NCBI RefSeq assembly: GCF_000204055.1
Contig: NW_006768784.1
Location: 669,323 to 733,322 of the forward strand
DNA from: Melampsora larici-populina 98AG31
Lineage: Eukaryota; Basidiomycota; Pucciniomycetes; Pucciniales; Melampsoraceae
DNA length: 64,000 bases
Direction of reading: 5' to 3'
Below the pieces are notes generated by a model that saw only the letters and a list, made by a program, of their open reading frames with translations, had not been told where the DNA came from and ran no database searches. Positions 34,435 to 48,100 of this stretch are shown here, one piece after another (position 1 is the first letter of the stretch; each line of letters starts with the position of its first letter). The translations under genes and the position numbers were made by a program.

Positions 34435-36666
34435 ATGAAGCTATCCGTACACATGCTTGGGTCAGCTTTGGCTGTGTTTCAAGCCTTCCTTACATTGGCA
34501 ATGGAGAGAAACCTTGAGGAGAAAGTGAAGCTTTTAGGAGAACCTGGATCAAGCCAACTATCAAGGATAGCAGAAAAGATAAGTTATGGGCTCCAGACGG
34601 CCAGAGGCTCCAAACAGTCCGCAGATAACAAAGAATATCTCCCCCCTAAAATGCAATCCTTGGGAGGGACAGAAACTCGTCTTACACCAGGACATTTGAC
34701 TATCAAGTATTCCAATCCATTGCAAAACCTTATACAGAGCTCGGAAATGCGTCACCTTGTACCAGATGCCAAAGGGATTATCTTAAAGTCGCCTAGTCCA
34801 ACACATAGCCTGTTTACGAATGAAATGGAGCATTATTTCAAAACTGTTAACACAGCATTAAACATCTGGGAGAAAGCAGACCTCTGGAAGAAGCCAGATG
34901 AGTCAACTATTGAAAAGTTCAGGATCTTAGGACTCCTTACAGAACTATTGAGGGCAGTTCCTTGGAAACCAGAGGCTAAAGAGAAATTGATGCAAAAGTG
35001 GCCTGATCGATTAAAGTTGGAGTTAAAGGCTACTGATGGTGAGTGAGAATCAGATACCTTGATATACCTATCTACCGGATTCTCTAATGATAGCCTATTT
35101 ACCCATTGTTCTAGAGTACGCTGAGATTATGACAATATATCTCCTCAAATACGCTTACTATGAAACTCAAGAGGAGCTTCCGAGTTGGTCTGGTAGGTTA
35201 ATCTCTGTAACCTTAGAATTGAGGATATAACTGATATCAAATGAACCCACAAAGATGTCCGCGAGTGCTTTGTTCGGGCTCGACTGATTGGTAAACATCA
35301 GAAACGTGTCATGGATGAAGCACCTGGAAAAGCCGAAAAGTTTATCAATCTAATTATCAAAAAATACTTAATGGAACCACGACTTCCCCAAGATGAGAAC
35401 ACAATTGAAGAATTGATTGAAAAACTGCGCTCCAACTTGCGGGAAATTCCTTCAGATACATATGAAGGAAAGTTCTTGATTGAACTCTTATTGCATTTGT
35501 TTCAGAATCCTTCAGCTGTTCAAACTAGACTGCGTGAGCTGGAAAAAGAAACCAAATTCTGGAAAGACGTTGCTTTACCTCATGCCAGGACAAGCCTTGA
35601 TGCCCTGTTGAAGGAAAATGTTCAATCAGTTTTTCTGAAGGAAGAGATTGCAAGGGTGAAAAAATTCAAAACCCCACCAGCGTATGAAAATCTGCAGTCC
35701 ATAGTCAAAAATATGCAGTCTTTAACCGACTCAGGAGATTACAAGTCTGCTATTCAGATCTACAAGATATTGAATATAGACAGCCTCTACCATAGCGGTG
35801 TAGATAAGAAATTATACAAACTTCTTTTCGCTTGTGCTCATGTACCTGATTATATGGCAAAATTATGGTCAAATATGCATCCAGAACTGACAGTTGCAAA
35901 GAACATGAAATACGAGACCTATGATATGATGATCAAAGAAAGTGTGTCAATTTGTAGTTATCATACCTGTCATCTGCTAGAAAATGGTATACTGACGCCT
36001 ATGGTGAATTTTAGATCCAGAGTATTTTTTAGATGCCAAGCGACATATCTTGGCACATGAGATGTTAAAAGTGGAGTGTGAAGAATTCTCAAGACTTGGA
36101 GAAGCTTTGAATTCCTTGACTGTCAAACCACATCAAGATATCAAAAAAGATTCATTTGAAAGAATTTGCCAAAAGGTTCTAGATTCCATTGAATCTACAA
36201 CAATTGATGATGATGATATTCCAAAAAGATATGCAATGTCAATTGAAACAATTCTGAGAGTCTTGGAATATGAACCCCAAAGCATCAACTATCTCATTGA
36301 ATACATGGACCATGATGATCACTTTAGAGAAAGATTATACCTATGTGCCAAACATTTGATCAAGCTTAGACACCTCATTCATAAGGCTGCACCACAGATG
36401 CTGGGATTTGTGGCACAAATAGTAAAGGTGAGCTTCATATGTTACATTTCTTTTCATGAACCATAAATTGAAAAATGTCTCCATTTTTACAACCACTCTG
36501 AACATACATCTAGTCATATGAGGATATATGGCCTTTGAGATTTCCTGTTCATAGATTGAATGTATATTTCAAACTTGAAGAGGAAAATCCAGACAAAAGG
36601 GCTGAGAAGATTAAACAGGCCATTGAGGCTTTGAAGAATGTGATAATGGAGAGTGATCTATTTTGA
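34435..36666 (+). CDS. Secreted protein, tandem family member C (644 aa)
   Basis: Exons 34435-35038, 35115-35192, 35255-35941, 36015-36427 and 36514-36666, in phases 1, 1, 1 and 0. The ATG at 34435 is chosen because it aligns with the starts of A and B and opens the signal peptide MKLSVHMLGSALAVFQAFLTLA. Conserved blocks: ECFVRARLIGKHQKRVMDEA (closer to A than B here), IELLLHLFQNPSAVQTR, LLFACAHVPDYMAKLWSNMH, DAKRHILAHEM, NSLTVKPHQDI and LRVLEYEPQSI. All splice sites are GT-AG. Function unknown. Secreted effector candidate. Confidence 0.85.
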
Positions 36667-37162
36667 TCAGATTTCAAATTTTGATACCTTTTCTTTGTTG
36701 TTACACTACAAATTCAATGCTCTTCTTGGACATGGTGTGGTCCATACTTTGTGTACTTCAGCTTGAGGGTTATAACAGATTGATTTAGAAGAATATAAGC
36801 TATAAAATATCCCTGAGTTCTTCATAACAGTTCTAGTATTTATGTACAATGGCAGAGATTAGCTTGATGTTGCCATAGGGGCTACAGATCTGCAGTTGCT
36901 TGAGACTGCCTGATGTTCAGTTCCAATAAGGGTGTTTGGGATTGGGTAAAAGGTATCCTATCTCAGGGTTCAATATGATCCACAACATAGCCTCCATCTT
37001 CATCAATATTCAAGTTTATTTGGCATTTTTTTGGTTTTTCTTTGCATATGTTTTTCATCCAACAAATTTTTGTAAAACCAATGTATTGGTGATTTGGGAC
37101 AACTTTTTAGGTGCACTTCTTTGAAAAACTATGCATATTTTACAACCACAGGCAAGTCGTGT

Positions 37163-37421
37163 ATGGTGGGAGACACCAAAGATAAAGAAAGGCACAAGCT
37201 GTACCTTCACATGTAGAGCTCTAAATTGCATGTTGAGTTTGATTTTATTCAAATAAAAAAACAAAGAAGTTGTACAATTGTCCCCAAAAACTACTCTTGA
37301 GATGTTGTTGATGAGGGCATCTCAGAAGTAGCCCTGGCTCCCCAGCAAGTTGAGATTTGGGGGCTCACATAGAGCTCATATATCAATTGGTCTTTTCCTT
37401 ATCTTTGGTGTCTCCCATCAC
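37163..37421. repeat. Inverted repeat with about 30-bp arms
   Basis: The arms are at 37163-37192 and 37392-37421, sharing GGGAGACACCAAAGATAA and its inverse. The interior is about 200 bp and non-coding. Probably a small non-autonomous element or its core. Outer limits unknown. Confidence 0.65.
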
Positions 37422-39115
37422 AGCTTAGAAATATGTAAAACCTGCCAACTTGAAACCCTCAATAGTGACATCAGAAAAAAAGATGGTAATTCCAACACAT
37501 CAATGAGAGCTTTGGAAAGTGAATATTTGAGAAGTGAGTTGATGTGAAATGTAGTTTGCCTTAGTAATAATTTCAGGGTGGCTACTATTCAATCAGCTGA
37601 ATGGGTCTAGACTTACGCTGTTTGAAGACCTGACTAATATCCCGCTGTGTACGTGGGATGATGTATCTTCGATTTCCTGAATGGATTAATCAAAGATAAA
37701 GTAAATTTTAGTATACTTCTACAGATTCTCGAAAAGATTCTGACGTATAATTTCTTCCTATAGAAGAATCACAGGCCTACTGTTAGTTAACAGCAGTGGG
37801 AGAGTCACTCCTAGACCTGATAGTCTCTCTTAAGCCGAAGCTTCAGAGTAGCCTGATAATCCGGAGAAAATACAGGGATCTCGTACCAACTTTACGTGGC
37901 GAGAACTGGGGTATTGACTAAGTAGAAGTTACTTACGGATTAGGAAAGCTAGGATAAATTCAATTGGAAACTTGTTGACAGTAAAGGAGCTGGTGAGTCG
38001 GTTTGGTAATCTAACTGGGTCAGAGAACTATGTCGCCTATAGAGATAGAAGATCAAAGGGAGTCAACAACTGGTCTACTAATAACAAGAAGAATTTCCGA
38101 GAGAAAGTGAGAATGTATGGTACGTTTATTTTACTAGTATTTCAATCTCTAAGAAGACTTTAACGGGTCCTTGTTAGAATTTAAGATAAGTAAGATGCGA
38201 TGCCTCTTTCATCCTCTCGCAAGATAGCTTGGTTCTTATAGCTTTCAGGAAATTTGTCCAACTCGTGGTTCTCGTTTGTAATAACCTAGTGAGTCATTTT
38301 AGCTAATACTAATTTTTTACGCCGACCGTAGCATGAGTGTTTTCTAGTAAACTTACTTCTTCCATGATGATTATAGTTTGCTTCAGTTCTTTACTCAAAT
38401 AACAATATTGACGTGAGATCATTATTTTACGTAAGAGGTCACGATGCTTGGTCACTAAGGATCCTTGTTTTACGTAAGGGGAAAGTTCCCTGATTCTTTC
38501 TTTGTATACTTTAACAAGGACTCGTATATATATATTAGAGAGTTCTTATCTAAAAAACTTTTCTTAGTTCGTGGATTATTTCTTATCTTTGTTCAATGTT
38601 ATTCTTCTCTTTTTATTCTTCGTGCTATGGTAGGTCTTGGCATTTGTCATTCGAGATTGTACTAGTCCCTTTATCTAATCTGTCTATCTTCTGTGAATCT
38701 TTGAAACTAGATCCGTAAGGTGTTTTCTTTCTAATCACCCTGTCCGTTTGGGCATCGCACGTCGACCTGCGCACACCAAAGAGTGGTTGTAGAAGCTCAA
38801 TACTCCCTCAAAACAATTTCACAGCCGAAATTACTATTGCCTTTGTCAGAGTCCACAGACGGTGAGAGACTGTCGATTGAACGTCTGATGATCTTCTTTG
38901 TTCAGACCATTTAGATAATCAACGTACCTCAAGCGCACAGTCCCTCTGTCTGCCGTTTCAGAAGACACTGCGTCATTGAAAAGTGAACGCCTTTGTTTCC
39001 AACCAGAGTTGTCTATCACCTGTGTTCTCACTTACATTAGGAACGTTGAAATTTATTTGTCCCCTCTCAAACTTTGACGAGATATGTTTGACACAACAGA
39101 AACAGGAGCGGAATG

Positions 39116-39300
39116 AGTCTGCTCGCCTATTCAACTGGTCAGCTCACGGGAAACAAGTCTGATACTTTACCGAGACATCACTATCAGGTAGACTCTAAAA
39201 TGCAGAGTCAGCAGCAGAAACATTCTGCTCGCCTATCCACTTGATCAGATCACGGGGAACTGAGTGTCTAAGACCTTACCAAGACCAATTTCTGGTAGAT
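39116..39300. repeat. Diverged direct repeat, period about 106 bp
   Basis: Two copies beginning TCTGCTCGCCTAT at about 39118 and 39223, each continuing through a TCACGGG word and a CTTTACC/CCTTACC word to GGTAGA. About three quarters identical. Confidence 0.65.
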
Positions 39301-39570
39301 TTCCACCTGTAATATTGCACAGTGTCAGCGTACCCTCCTCCCTCCACGGAGGTGCTGCAAGAAGCTCGCATCGGGCTGGTTGAGAAGATTGCATGCGAAC
39401 GGGTTCCGACATAAATACCTTGATCTCCTGGCTCTTGAAACACCCTTGAAGGACATCACTCAGCTTGATATAACTCTACTTGATTTGCTTGTTCTTCTCA
39501 ACACGCCAACATCCCTTTGCTACTCAACTTTTGTATATCCTATATTTCTATTCTTGAATATTGTTCCAAC

Positions 39571-41159
39571 ATGCTCTCCAACCCTTACAAAACCTCTCCC
39601 AACCATTCAAAGAGTGTGAAGAAATGGGCCCGTGCCGTTCGTGAACACAACACTCGTGGGACCCTCTCCAAATTTGAGATGAATCATGTTCAAGTATGTT
39701 TATATTTCACCCAAATAGTGAAACTCAATCTTATTTTTGTGTAATCTCTTTCTCAGTCGCTTGTCTGTAGACATCTCCGAGTATTAATGTGCCGAGAGTC
39801 CGAGTCCTCGCCTATCCCACCGTCTTTGTCAGAGCAAGAGATGAAAGCTTTACTCGAAAACTTCCCAGTTGGAGAGCCGCTCCCTCACGGCTCTTCACCA
39901 GCTTTACTTTCATCCACCGACTTTGCCAACACCGGTATTCACCTCAAGGCAGAAGCTTTTGCTGAAATCGAACAGGACTTGATGTGTTGGGGCCTCCGGC
40001 GTTTTTCATTCAACTGGAAGAGCGACACAGAGGACCGCGTGAACAAATTAGCCTGCAAAGTCTTCTGGAATTCGTTTTACCGCGCCACACAAGCTCACTC
40101 TTATAAGTTTAGTATCAGCTGTCACTTGCTCAGGAGAGATATTGCCATCCCGGTTTTTGTCGAAGAATTCAATCGCCTCGCTGTCAAGTATCAAAAACAG
40201 TGCGAAAGCCCCGCCGTCCTCGAATATCATAACATGGTAGCCAAAAAAAAACAGGTCAGAACTCATGTGTTTTTCATTCTTTGGGGTCTTGGTTTGTGCT
40301 AACAAACTTCTGATATTAGGCTTGCAATGAATATCGGACTTACTTGGTTAAGTCGCACGCGGATCCAGGCCTGTCATCAATTTTCCAGCCAAGGAACTAC
40401 GCAATTATGGGAGATATTTTGGAAGTTAGAGTTACTGTGGGGATGCATTCAATCACCGACTTACATTTTGAAATACCTCGATGGTGGTCAGAGAAGACAA
40501 TCTGCTTCATGGAACTCCTTGAGACCAAAGTCCACCGTCATGCCAACGCTCGGAACGATTTTCCTGGTTCTATTCGTCCTTCTCACGAGTACATACAAAG
40601 TTCTTCGACCGAATATGGTTTTATACCTCACCATCTCCCTGCCGATATGTACAGCCATGAGTTCAAGGCTTCGTTGCTACCAGCTGAGTATGCGGAAATC
40701 AAGATGAAACACTCGATCTTACCTGACCTCGAAATGATGAGTGCCATCTTCCCACCGTGTGAAAGCGCATTCTTTGAACAACCCTCGGACAATCTACTCA
40801 ACAACTACTACACAAGCGACGACGATGTCACTTCCAGCGAACTTGACAACAGTGATACACAAACAATCCCTGACTCGCCCACTGACAATCTCACTGGACT
40901 CGATGACGACGAGAATGGCGTTAAAACTCAACTTGAGACTTTGAGTTCGGACTTGCAAAGTTCGATCGCTAGTTTTACGGCTTTTCAGAATGAGATACAA
41001 ACCTCGATGCCCATGCGGTTGGAACAATTGCAAAAATCACAAGACAACATCAGTCATCTTAACAGTAAACTCGAGGCATTGCAGGGCGAGTTAGGTAGTT
41101 TGGAAACTGCTTTGTCGTTGGGAACAATGGCTGAGAATGTGACATCGGTCGACTCGTAA
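39571..41159 (+). CDS. F-[DN]-W family protein, member D (486 aa)
   Basis: Exons 39571-39693, 39757-40254 and 40320-41159, both introns phase 0. The basic N-terminus (MLSNPYKTSPNHSKSVKKW) is followed by a conserved block WGLRRFSFNWKSDTEDRVNK near residue 120 and a WWSEKTICFMELLETKVHRH block near residue 265. A Leu/Gln-rich C-terminus (residues 380-480) looks like a coiled coil. The same order of blocks occurs in the genes at 42507 and 48879. There is no known domain and no signal peptide. Families like this are abundant in rusts and often sit beside transposons. A transposon-encoded accessory protein is one possibility. Confidence 0.7.
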
Positions 41160-42506
41160 AGCTGAAGCCTTTGAAAGCCAATCAGTTTCCTTATATCTTG
41201 TTTTTTCTTTACGTAGGCATTAAAGATCGCTGGTGTGAACCATTCGACTAAAGTCCTGCTCCGGAATCTCAGCTTGAAATATTACTGATCATTGTCTTCT
41301 CTTCGTATGACTTGCTGCCTTCCCTCCACATATGTTTCTTTATCCTTATATCTGTTTCTTTCTTTAAGTAGGCGTTAAAGATCGCTGGTGTGAACCATTC
41401 GACTAAAGTCCTGCTCCCAAATGTTGGCTTGAAATATTCTGTCATTGTTTTTTGGTTGTAAACTTTGATATTTCCAAATAACGGCAAATCAACGACTCTC
41501 TCAATCTCACTTCTGTATAATCTCTGTCTGTTTATGATCTGTAATTGAAATGTCACAAAAGACTTATTGGATTGCTAATCTCATTTAATGGTCCCTTGTG
41601 TATATTGTCTCCGAAGGAGTGAAATGGTTCTCTTGGGGCCAATTTTCGCCCAAAAAAGAATTCTTGGGTCTCACTTCTATACACGATCCTGCATGGATCC
41701 ATCACATTTGTATGCTTTCACCCAAAAATATAGTTTTAAGAAATTCATCACCGCTTGACCAAAAGCCATGAAACAGTTGGCATTATCACTATACTCTCAC
41801 ACGATAGACTAACTATTGTGTGAAGTGATCTTTATTTGAAGCGTGACTGTTGCTCCGCAAATAATCAAACATCGTCTGGGGTTCATGAGGTGGCCTTTTA
41901 CTGTAGATGCACGACTTACAAGTTCAGTTCGGGCACCGCAACGGTTAGCTTCTCAATGGGGCGTCAAAAGCCGTTTGGAAAAGTGATCAGGTGCTTTCCG
42001 ACCCAGACCACATAGATAGTCTTTGAACGGCTGATGTGTAACGTGTGACCGGATAAGACTGCGGTTGGAGGGCATGGTTGAGCAGGATACTAAGGTTATA
42101 CTAACCTGTTGAACTGCTGGCCAAAAGCACATGATCGATGTGCGACGGGATGTTACGGGAATTATGGAACGCTAGACAACTTGAGGGTCAGTGCGTGGAG
42201 GTCGTATTGGCGAAATGGTCAAGAAGAAACAAGACTGGTGAATGACACTATCCTTGGAAAGTGATCTCGGATGCAGGGTAGTGCCGCGGTCCAAACGCAC
42301 TGGTGACACATCTATCAAAAAACTTCAGAGTACTTTAAAACCACAGTGAAATGGTTGTTGGAAAGCTGCTATTCATCTTTTAAACACCACAATTTCTGTC
42401 GCCTCTTTCTTAGTCACTGTGTGAAGTTTCTTTTGCTGTTATTTTCTTTCATCTTATTTTACATCTTCATTCACTGGAATTTGCATATTTCTTGTATATA
42501 TTTATC
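41160..42506. other. Intergenic stretch with a direct repeat
   Basis: It contains two about 110-bp direct repeat copies just 3' of member D (listed), then non-coding DNA. A minus frame at 41269-41556 overlaps the repeat and is not supported. Confidence 0.5.
41188..41453. repeat. Direct repeat of about 110 bp, offset 155 bp
   Basis: Copies at about 41188-41297 and 41343-41452 share TAAAGATCGCTGGTGTGAAC and the following bases through AAAGTCCTGCTCC. They lie directly after the stop codon of member D, so one copy may be part of its 3' UTR. Confidence 0.8.
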
Positions 42507-44252
42507 ATGAGTTCTCATATTACTAGTACACAACTTACTCCCGCTGCCTCCAATGGTCAAGGAAAGAAACGACGCCTTGAGGAAGAAGATCAACAAACTC
42601 CAGGTATGGTTAATCTGCTTGTTCATCGCATAAGTTGGGTTGCTGATCTGATGAACCATCCCTCCTTACATCTGGTTCCTAAGATCAAAATGATCATCCC
42701 GACGATAGAGATTCATCAGATGATGAAAGCACTGGTGCGTCTTAGTTTCCTGAGTGAAACTAATATATAGCTGGACTGAATCTGCCGAAGAGTGTACTGG
42801 TAGCTGATATGCTTTGGTACTAGATGGTGATCTTACACAAGAAGATATCCTACGTCGTAAGAAAAGGAAAGCCGCGAATCTGAAGGTGCTTACTCAGATC
42901 AGACACCGAGATGAAGGCATTGGCAAAATAGCTGGATCACACCCTATTCCGAAAGCAGCAACTCCTCTGGCGAGAGCGATTCAAGAATTCGCTCGCATGC
43001 TCATGGGGATTCCGCGCAAGGCCAGGGGATCTTCGGCTTTGGAAGATGCTGCAGTTCAAAAGCTACCGGACCCTCCTTCTGAAACTGAACGACATGATTG
43101 GGAAACACGAAGACAAAGACGAGAAAACTATATTCGAGAAGCGCAGGAGAAAGCCATGGAAAAATACCTTTCGAAAAAACCGGGCGGCTTCAAACCCAAC
43201 CAAAAGCAGAAGAAGATGGTAGAAAAGGACGCAGCAGAAAGCGCTACTCTCAAAAAGCCCATGCAACCTGTCATCTTCAAGTCGCGTGTGTTGCACAATA
43301 CTCGTACTCGATACCCACACCATTTCATAACTCAGTGTGAGGCAACCTTAGCTATGGCAGGTTTTCCTCGGTGTACCTTTGATTGGGAGGCATCATACGA
43401 TACCCCTTGGAATTCCGCAACCTCGACAATTCTATTGTCTCATTGGCTTAAAGCCTACGAAGCCAACGATGCGAGTAAGTTTGGTATCACTGTCAAGGAT
43501 AATACCCCGTCCAACCGCGAAGAAGTTCTCCGACGCTGGGTTTTCAACAAGGGTACAGATTATCGTGAACAAACTCGAAATTGCAAGCTGATGGAGACTC
43601 CAGCGGGTCAGAGGATACTTAGTGATAACATCACCATCGCTCAAACTGCGACAAGCAAGAGACGTAACAGATCCAAGGTCAGTCTAAACCTTCCATGTGT
43701 AATCGAGATAGTCCACTTATCGAGAACTGATATGTATATACGCCCTAAAAGATATACGAAGCAAGACTGGAAAATGCTATCAGATTGTTTGGGGAAGACT
43801 CACCAGAGGTTGAGATGTTATCTCACCATGACATTCATTCCGACGATGAACTCATCACGACGAATTCGTGCGGCACTCGTCAGAAGTTAAGGCTCGAATG
43901 GCGAAGTTCGGAATTGGATACATTGATTAGTTTGCTCGACCAGGCCCATTGGAAGCGCAGGAGAATCCCAAAAGACATCAGAAACGCAAAAAGAACGGTC
44001 GAAAGAGGTGTATACGCACCTGTCCCCGATCAAGATCGTTTCCCGCCCAAAGGCTTTCAATTGTCTCTCATCTCGCCAAACTGGTACGACCTGCAAGAAG
44101 GGTTGATCATAGAGGAATTGAATTTGAATGAGAGAAATCCCGTAAACATAAGAAGCGCTATCGAAGATGTCATGAGATCTTTTATGTCTCGTGCCAATTT
44201 GGCTGCTCAAGAACTAGGGGGGACTGGGTCTAGCTCAATGATGAACGCTTGA
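42507..44252 (+). CDS. F-[DN]-W family protein, member E (500 aa)
   Basis: Exons 42507-42603, 42684-42734, 42824-43677 and 43752-44252, in phases 1, 1 and 0. The N-terminus has a basic KKRRLEEEDQQ stretch and an acidic Asp/Ser run (residues 33-50). A Lys/Arg/Glu-rich helix covers about 150-190. The family block FPRCTFDWEASYDTPWNSAT, followed by LLSHWLKA, is near residues 235-270. A RRW-containing block follows, and the C-terminal block is EWRSSELDTLISLLDQAHWK. Same architecture as members D and F. It lies 880 bp upstream of the Tnp2-like transposase, same strand. Function unknown. Confidence 0.7.
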
Positions 44253-45130
44253 TATTCTTCCGAAACCATTCAAAGGGAAAATAAATGCATCTCTGGGTAT
44301 TTCTTGCTTTATTGGTTTTTAATGTTTTTGAATCAATACATTATATTGTTTATTGTTGCGTTCAAACATATCCTTCTTTATTGTTGTGATCAATTGGTGC
44401 AAATGGTTTCTATTGATGTAAATAGTGTAAATACAAAGGTTTTGATAAATGTGAATAGTGTAATGTGAATAGCGTAAACAGCCTACGTATCCAAGTTTTC
44501 CAACCTAACTGGCCATCTTGATTTGAAGATGAATGTGTTGATGCATGACTTCCCACTTACTGAAGTAGGGCGGACTGCATGAATGATGCAACAAGTACAT
44601 TGGTCCGATCGGATTTGGTCTGACTTGACCGGCATGTGACCTTTTCTGATCAATCAGCAAACTCACCATCACTTCAATTGATCACATCACATGTTACCAA
44701 CAAATCGAATTTCTTTCTAGCGGATATCTACCTACTTTCTTGCCCAACGACCTTCTCTTTCGTTTAACCTCCACCCGATTCATGATCGGTAGAAGAAAAT
44801 TCTCGATCAAGATCTCTTCTACATACCTACATTGATTTGCTCAACGTTTTTGGACGCCCCTATACCTAAAATACCTTGCATAAAGTGGCTCACTTTTCAA
44901 ACCCACATTATATACTCAGTGATTCCTTCACTTTTCATGATCATAACCAGTTGGATTACATACCTTTTTCCAAATTCTTTTTTCTTCCTTGAGTCAACCT
45001 CACGTCCATCAAGAATTTCCATCACTTCAAGATATTAGGTGAGTCAAGCGAGGCTCATTCAGGAGTAGGATTCTCATCCAAGTCGAGGACTGATTTTATG
45101 TGTCGTCTCTTTCTACAGTTGTTGAATGTA
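44253..45130. other. Intergenic stretch and spliced leader of the Tnp2-like gene
   Basis: No protein gene. A probable 5' UTR intron runs from about 45040 (GTGAGT) to 45118 (CTACAG), just before the start used for the transposase. The terminal repeats of that transposon could not be found here. Confidence 0.45.
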
Positions 45131-48100
45131 ATGGCATATTTCGATCGAAATCATCTGGTGTGTACATGCACTGCCCTAGGTTGCATCAAGGAAACTTTTG
45201 ATCTAGGAGGCCAGGTGCATACCGGAGTTATGTTTCATCGCACCAACTATCCCAGACACATTTCAAAGGTCCAGCATCTTGAGGCTCATTCGGCGTCCTT
45301 GAAGTCACCTTCAAATTGCACTGTTCCCGAGAAAACTACGAAGGTCCAGCATCTTGAGGCTCAGTCGGCGCCCTTGAAGTCACCTTTCGATCACACTATT
45401 CCCGATCAAACCACTTCCACCCTGAAGCGTGCAAGATCGTTGTCAAATTCCGACAGCATCATTATCAACCCCACCCAAACGGATGACAGACCTACCAAAA
45501 TATTACGCACTTCGAGCTCTCGAACCAATGCCACTATTCCTTCCGCACTAGTGGCAACATTCAATACGATCACTTTCAAGAAGCCTCTCACATTCTTACT
45601 GGATATACGATGTGTTCAGCCGCTATTCCACATACTTAATGAATACCTCAATGATCGTAAAAGCCATCGAAGCTGCAGAAGTTCCCTTCGATTCGAAAGA
45701 AACAGACTACAAAGCTTAATCCTTCCTGACGATGAGACAAAGCCGTGGAAAGAAATCCCTCGAAACATTGACAAGGTGATCAAGATATTTCAACTCGAAA
45801 CCAACATGACGCAAGTTGTGTGTTGTCATGTCTGCTTTGCACTCCATGGAGCACTTGATTCTCAGAAAACACACCAAATCCCGGCCATCACTACATGCAA
45901 CAGCCTCCGAGTGCCTTCAAAAACTTCAAAGGCGCACAGGATAATTTGTAACGCACCATTGTATGAACAGTCTTCTTCAAACAAGAACAAACATCAATTG
46001 AACCCTCGAAAGGTATTCCAGCATCTTCGGTTAATCGAATGGATAGCAACTATGTTAAATTTTCCAAATTTCGAAAAGGCTTTAGAAGTATCGCTTTTGA
46101 GACCAGCTCCTGTTAAAAAGACCTACTCTGACATTTGGGATGGCAAAATTTGGAAGACCTTCCGAGCCATCGATGGCAAGATCTATACTAAGCAGCCCGG
46201 CAATCTAGTTTTTGGTTTGTATAACGACTCGTTTAATCCGTATGGCAAGTCATCAGCACGTCACCATTCATCAAGTGTCATTCAACTCTTTTGCCTCAAT
46301 TTACCTCCTGACATACGCTACAAACCCGAGAATACCTTTATATACGGTATTATACCCGGTCCAAAAGAACCTGATTATAATCAGCTACATCACCCATTCA
46401 AACCATTAGTCGAAGAGCTGTGTGACCTTTGGCACGGTGTTTTTTTTAAGCCAACCTCATTGAACCCCAACGGTCGCTTAATTCGAGTCGCAGTTTGGCC
46501 TCTGATAGCTGATTCGCCAGCCATGAAGAAGATCGCCGGCTTTTCTGGACCTAAGTCCACCAATTTCTGCAGTGAATGCTACATTACGTCTGACGACATC
46601 GATCAAGTCAATGTTGGCTTTTATCAAGGACACACAAAGTCTCAATATAAGGCACAATCCCAAGCTTGGTGCAACGCTCCATCCGCTTCTGCTCAACAAG
46701 CTCTGGTCAAAAAAAACGGAGTGCGCGCCACACCATTTTCTTGTTTACCTTACTGGGAACCTGTGAAGTTTACCACGATCGACATTATGCACTGCATCAT
46801 GTTAGGATTACTGAAAGATCTATCATCTACATATCTTCGCATCCCATGCGCCGCAAAAATCCTTGATGATCAGCAGAAGACCCTTGCTCTATCAGGTAAC
46901 CATGAAACGATTCACGCAGATGCTGTTTGTTTTCCGGCTCCACAGATCACAACGCCTCTAACCTGTTCAGATGTGTCATCGTCAGTTAATCAATCAATTT
47001 CAGATCATTACACAACAACCAGTGAACATTCTAGTTCACGAACTCATTACGATCGATCAGCAAAAACTTCACACATCCAAGTATCCCATCCAAATATAAT
47101 TGACTCTTCCATGACTCAAAGTCATTCGGCGTCTTCAAAATCAAGCCATAGCACAATCATTGCCACTCATGGCCCTGCCATTACTCCTCACGAACTGCAA
47201 ATAATCTGGTATACAATTCAGAATACCAACATTCCATCTTGGCTAACCCACCTTCCGCATACGTTTGGGACGGCTCGCTGTGGTACACCAAAGGCTGCCG
47301 AATGACATGTATTATATAGTTTGTATATGGTTATTTCGATTTTACCGTATCACTACAACGCTGAAAAAGATTCGGAGGCGGCCGATATACACACTGCAAT
47401 CAAACTAGCGACTCAGATTGTGAATGTTGTGACTTTGAGGACTATCAACGAGGAGGACATTAAGATGCTTAGAAACCTTTTGAGACAATATCGTGAACAC
47501 CTGCAAAAAGCTTGGCCAAACATCCGTTCCAAGCCAAACTTGCATTATGCTCAACATCTTCGGATCAAATCTGGCGTTTTGGCCCGCCGCCATACACTGC
47601 TGCGTGGGCCGGCGAAAGAAACATTGGACAACTGGTTCAAACTCCCAAAAGCACACACTCAGGTAAGATTTACTTCTCTTTGACTTCAACGCTTATCCTT
47701 TGAGTAATCCTGATTTGTAAATTTCTGACCAGGTACTGTGACGGGAACCATGCTCAAAGCGCATACCCAAAAGTCATTATTTAAACATATTCAAAAGAAT
47801 ATGAACCCAACATGTCGGAATCATCTTGGTCTTGAAGACCTGACAGCCTCAACTACATCAAAATGGCGATCTTTCACACCACCCGACCAAAATTTACCCA
47901 TCATTGTCAACTTTCTACAAGAGCTAGGCCATGATCCAAGAGCTCCACTTCCTGCACTCGAAAGTACTTCATACTGGAAACATGCCAACAAGATTTTTTC
48001 ACCTTTTTCTACTCATAAGGGAAACAGTTCCATTCAACTACACAATCAGCCAAAGTCCCAGCACTTTGAGTATGGCCTCATTCAACATATCGTCCGCCTG

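Larger units (their letters stand above)
36667..39570. other. Long intergenic stretch with decayed repeats
   Basis: No intact gene. It contains an inverted repeat (37163-37421) and a diverged direct repeat (about 39116-39300). The segment 37560-38760 has a composition unlike its neighbours and a short frame (37972-38163) reading YVAYRDRRSKGVNNWS. It may be a retroelement remnant, but nothing diagnostic is visible. Confidence 0.45.

Noticed and set aside
37972..38163. Possible retroelement gag fragment (TVKELVSRFG…YVAYRDRRSK)
   Set aside because: Too short, with no zinc knuckle, protease, LTR pair or other diagnostic part nearby.
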